This document shows positions 31,838 through 32,401 of a stretch of DNA of 32,401 nucleotides, piece after piece. The translations under genes were made by a program, and so were the position numbers. Within the stretch, counting starts at the first letter, position 1, and each line of letters starts with the position of its first letter. The notes under the pieces were generated by a model, which saw nothing but the letters and a program-made list of their open reading frames with translations, had not been told where the DNA came from and did not search any database. The stretch is taken from positions 1-32,401 of the forward strand of contig SEFA01000066.1 of NCBI GenBank assembly GCA_004210455.1, in the 5' to 3' direction. Source of the DNA: Rubrivivax sp. (lineage in GTDB: Bacteria; Pseudomonadota; Gammaproteobacteria; Burkholderiales; Burkholderiaceae_C).

Positions 31838-32286
31838 ATGTCTCCCATCGTCGCCGCATCGCAAGCCATGGTCTCGCCCGTGGATCTCTACATCCTCGAC
31901 GTCACCCAGTCTCAAAGGACTTCTATCGGATGGGGAACGGGACCTGGCCCTTGTTTACTGACGATCGTGCCCGCATCGATGTTGCCGTCTCGGTGCAGAA
32001 CGACGTGGAAGTCGTGATCGCCGACGGCAATGGGTTCTCCGCCTTCGATACGATCGTGCCCGTGATGCGGCAGCCGGGACGCAAGGTCTGGCGCATCAGG
32101 AAGGGCGCCGTGATCCCTCAAGATCTTGTTCTGGTGAAGGACCTGCGCCCCAATCACTCCGGGCACTACATGCTCGCCCCGGCCACGACGATGCCGTTGA
32201 AGAAGTATCTTGGCGCCCTGGAGGAACTCGGCATGGATCGCAGCCGAGTTCAACTCATCGTTGAAGGAGATTCAGATGTCCGTTAG
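31838..32286 (+). pseudogene. Tse2-like ADP-ribosyltransferase toxin, probably frameshifted
   Basis: Two overlapping frames make up one gene. From ATG 31838 (strong GGAGG) the first 26 codons read MSPIVAASQAMVSPVDLYIL plus DVTQSQ; from 31915 the neighbouring frame continues as KDFYRMGNG, then NGFSAFD, GRKVWRIRKGAVIPQDLVLVKD and HYMLAPATTMPLKKY, and stops at 32286. The order G-x-SxFD, a VIP-type strand and HYxxxPAxxM resembles Tse2 of Pseudomonas aeruginosa (type VI secretion toxin, NAD-dependent ADP-ribosyltransferase fold); similarity is from memory. Adding one A to the AAA at 31914-31916 would join the frames into 149 residues, near the 158 of Tse2. Alternatively translation starts at ATG 31930 (AAAGGA 10 nt upstream), giving 118 residues lacking the DFYR strand that normally begins the fold. 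Confidence 0.65.
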
Positions 32287-32329
32287 GGACAGTCTGCAAA
32301 ACCCCTCGTCACCCCGACTGGCGATTTGA
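32276..32329 (+). pseudogene. Start of a downstream gene (probable immunity gene) cut by an IS
   Basis: ATG at 32276 overlaps the toxin end by 11 bp and has AAGGAG 6-7 nt before it, a strong coupled start where an immunity or antitoxin gene is expected. After ATG-TCC-GTT the sequence runs into the left end of an insertion sequence and reaches a stop at 32327-32329, leaving 17 codons of which only about three are native. The rest of the gene may lie beyond the element, outside the window. Confidence 0.6.
32283..32286. repeat. Presumed target site duplication (TTAG)
   Basis: TTAG lies directly before the IS left end and fits the YTAR target that IS5-group elements duplicate on insertion. The second copy would lie beyond the window. 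Confidence 0.5.
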
Positions 32330-32401
32330 TCGTCGGTCAGCGACGATGAGGGCATGAATCAAAGCTCGCTTGGTTTTGACCCGCTGCCCAAGAAGACCCG
32401 C
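32287..32401 (+). mobile_element. Left end of an IS5-family insertion sequence
   Basis: From 32287 (GGGACAGTCTGCAAAACC) there is a 67-bp non-coding end followed by the start of a transposase frame. The terminal inverted repeat cannot be checked because the right end is outside the window. Confidence 0.65.
32354..32401 (+). CDS. IS5-family transposase, N-terminal fragment at window edge
   Basis: The 16 codons visible read MNQSSLGFDPLPKKTR. I associate the pattern of a short Leu/Gly/Phe start followed by KKTR with IS5-group DDE transposases, where R/KxxFLxEMxxVVPW usually comes next. The frame is open at the window edge. GAGG lies close to the ATG. The family assignment rests on this short stretch and the TTAG target, so it is tentative. 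Confidence 0.65.
   Translation, partial: MNQSSLGFDPLPKKTR

Noticed and set aside
31910-31920. Programmed -1 frameshift in the Tse2-like gene
   Set aside because: The site TCT-CAA-AGG is not a classical X-XXY-YYZ slippery heptamer and no downstream stem was seen, so a one-base loss is simpler.

Overview
The window is GC-rich, densely packed DNA. The gene content (HAE1-type RND pump, CheY, DUF2069 next to a FAD oxidase and YihY, an SDR-type threonine dehydrogenase next to kbl) fits a free-living, flagellated betaproteobacterium of the Burkholderiales, perhaps Roseateles/Mitsuaria-like. That placement is inference; there is no rRNA or other marker here.

Layout. (1) 1-6276, minus: the N-terminal 2092 codons of a giant protein built almost wholly from an 8-residue repeat, itself arranged in a 17-octad (136-aa, 408-bp) super-repeat; the gene runs off the left edge. 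A sigma28 (FliA)-like promoter and a leader hairpin lie upstream. (2) 6277-6855: about 580 bp with no convincing gene but several small hairpins. (3) 6856-14123: ordinary genes: a VOC-fold protein, a DUF6928-like protein, a Tat-exported esterase, a CheY-like receiver, an inositol-monophosphatase-family enzyme, an MFS transporter, and a two-gene glycan cluster (GT4 glycosyltransferase plus a GINT1-N/GH43-like propeller protein). (4) 14537-19041: RND efflux adaptor and pump, closed by a bidirectional terminator shared with a large convergent propeller/Y_Y_Y histidine kinase (19124-22279). A small NHL-repeat remnant sits at the kinase's 5' end. (5) 22703-26291: FAD-linked oxidase and DUF2069 (minus), YihY (plus), and a small one-TM protein. 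(6) 26475-27130: a FitAB/VapBC-type toxin-antitoxin pair. (7) 27153-30037: an XRE-cupin regulator divergent from kbl and an SDR threonine dehydrogenase, which together convert threonine to glycine and acetyl-CoA; direct repeats overlap the kbl promoter. (8) 30028-32401: an accessory end with a bacterial F-box protein carrying about 37-aa C-terminal repeats and a hexanucleotide run of Shine-Dalgarno motifs before its start, an unknown protein, a Tse2-like ADP-ribosyltransferase toxin that looks frameshifted, a following gene cut after three codons, and the left end of an IS5-family element.

The most notable items are the giant octad-repeat protein with its likely motility-linked promoter, the F-box protein with an SD-repeat microsatellite, and the broken Tse2-like toxin with an IS inserted in the downstream (probably immunity) gene. 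No tRNA, rRNA or CRISPR array was recognised.
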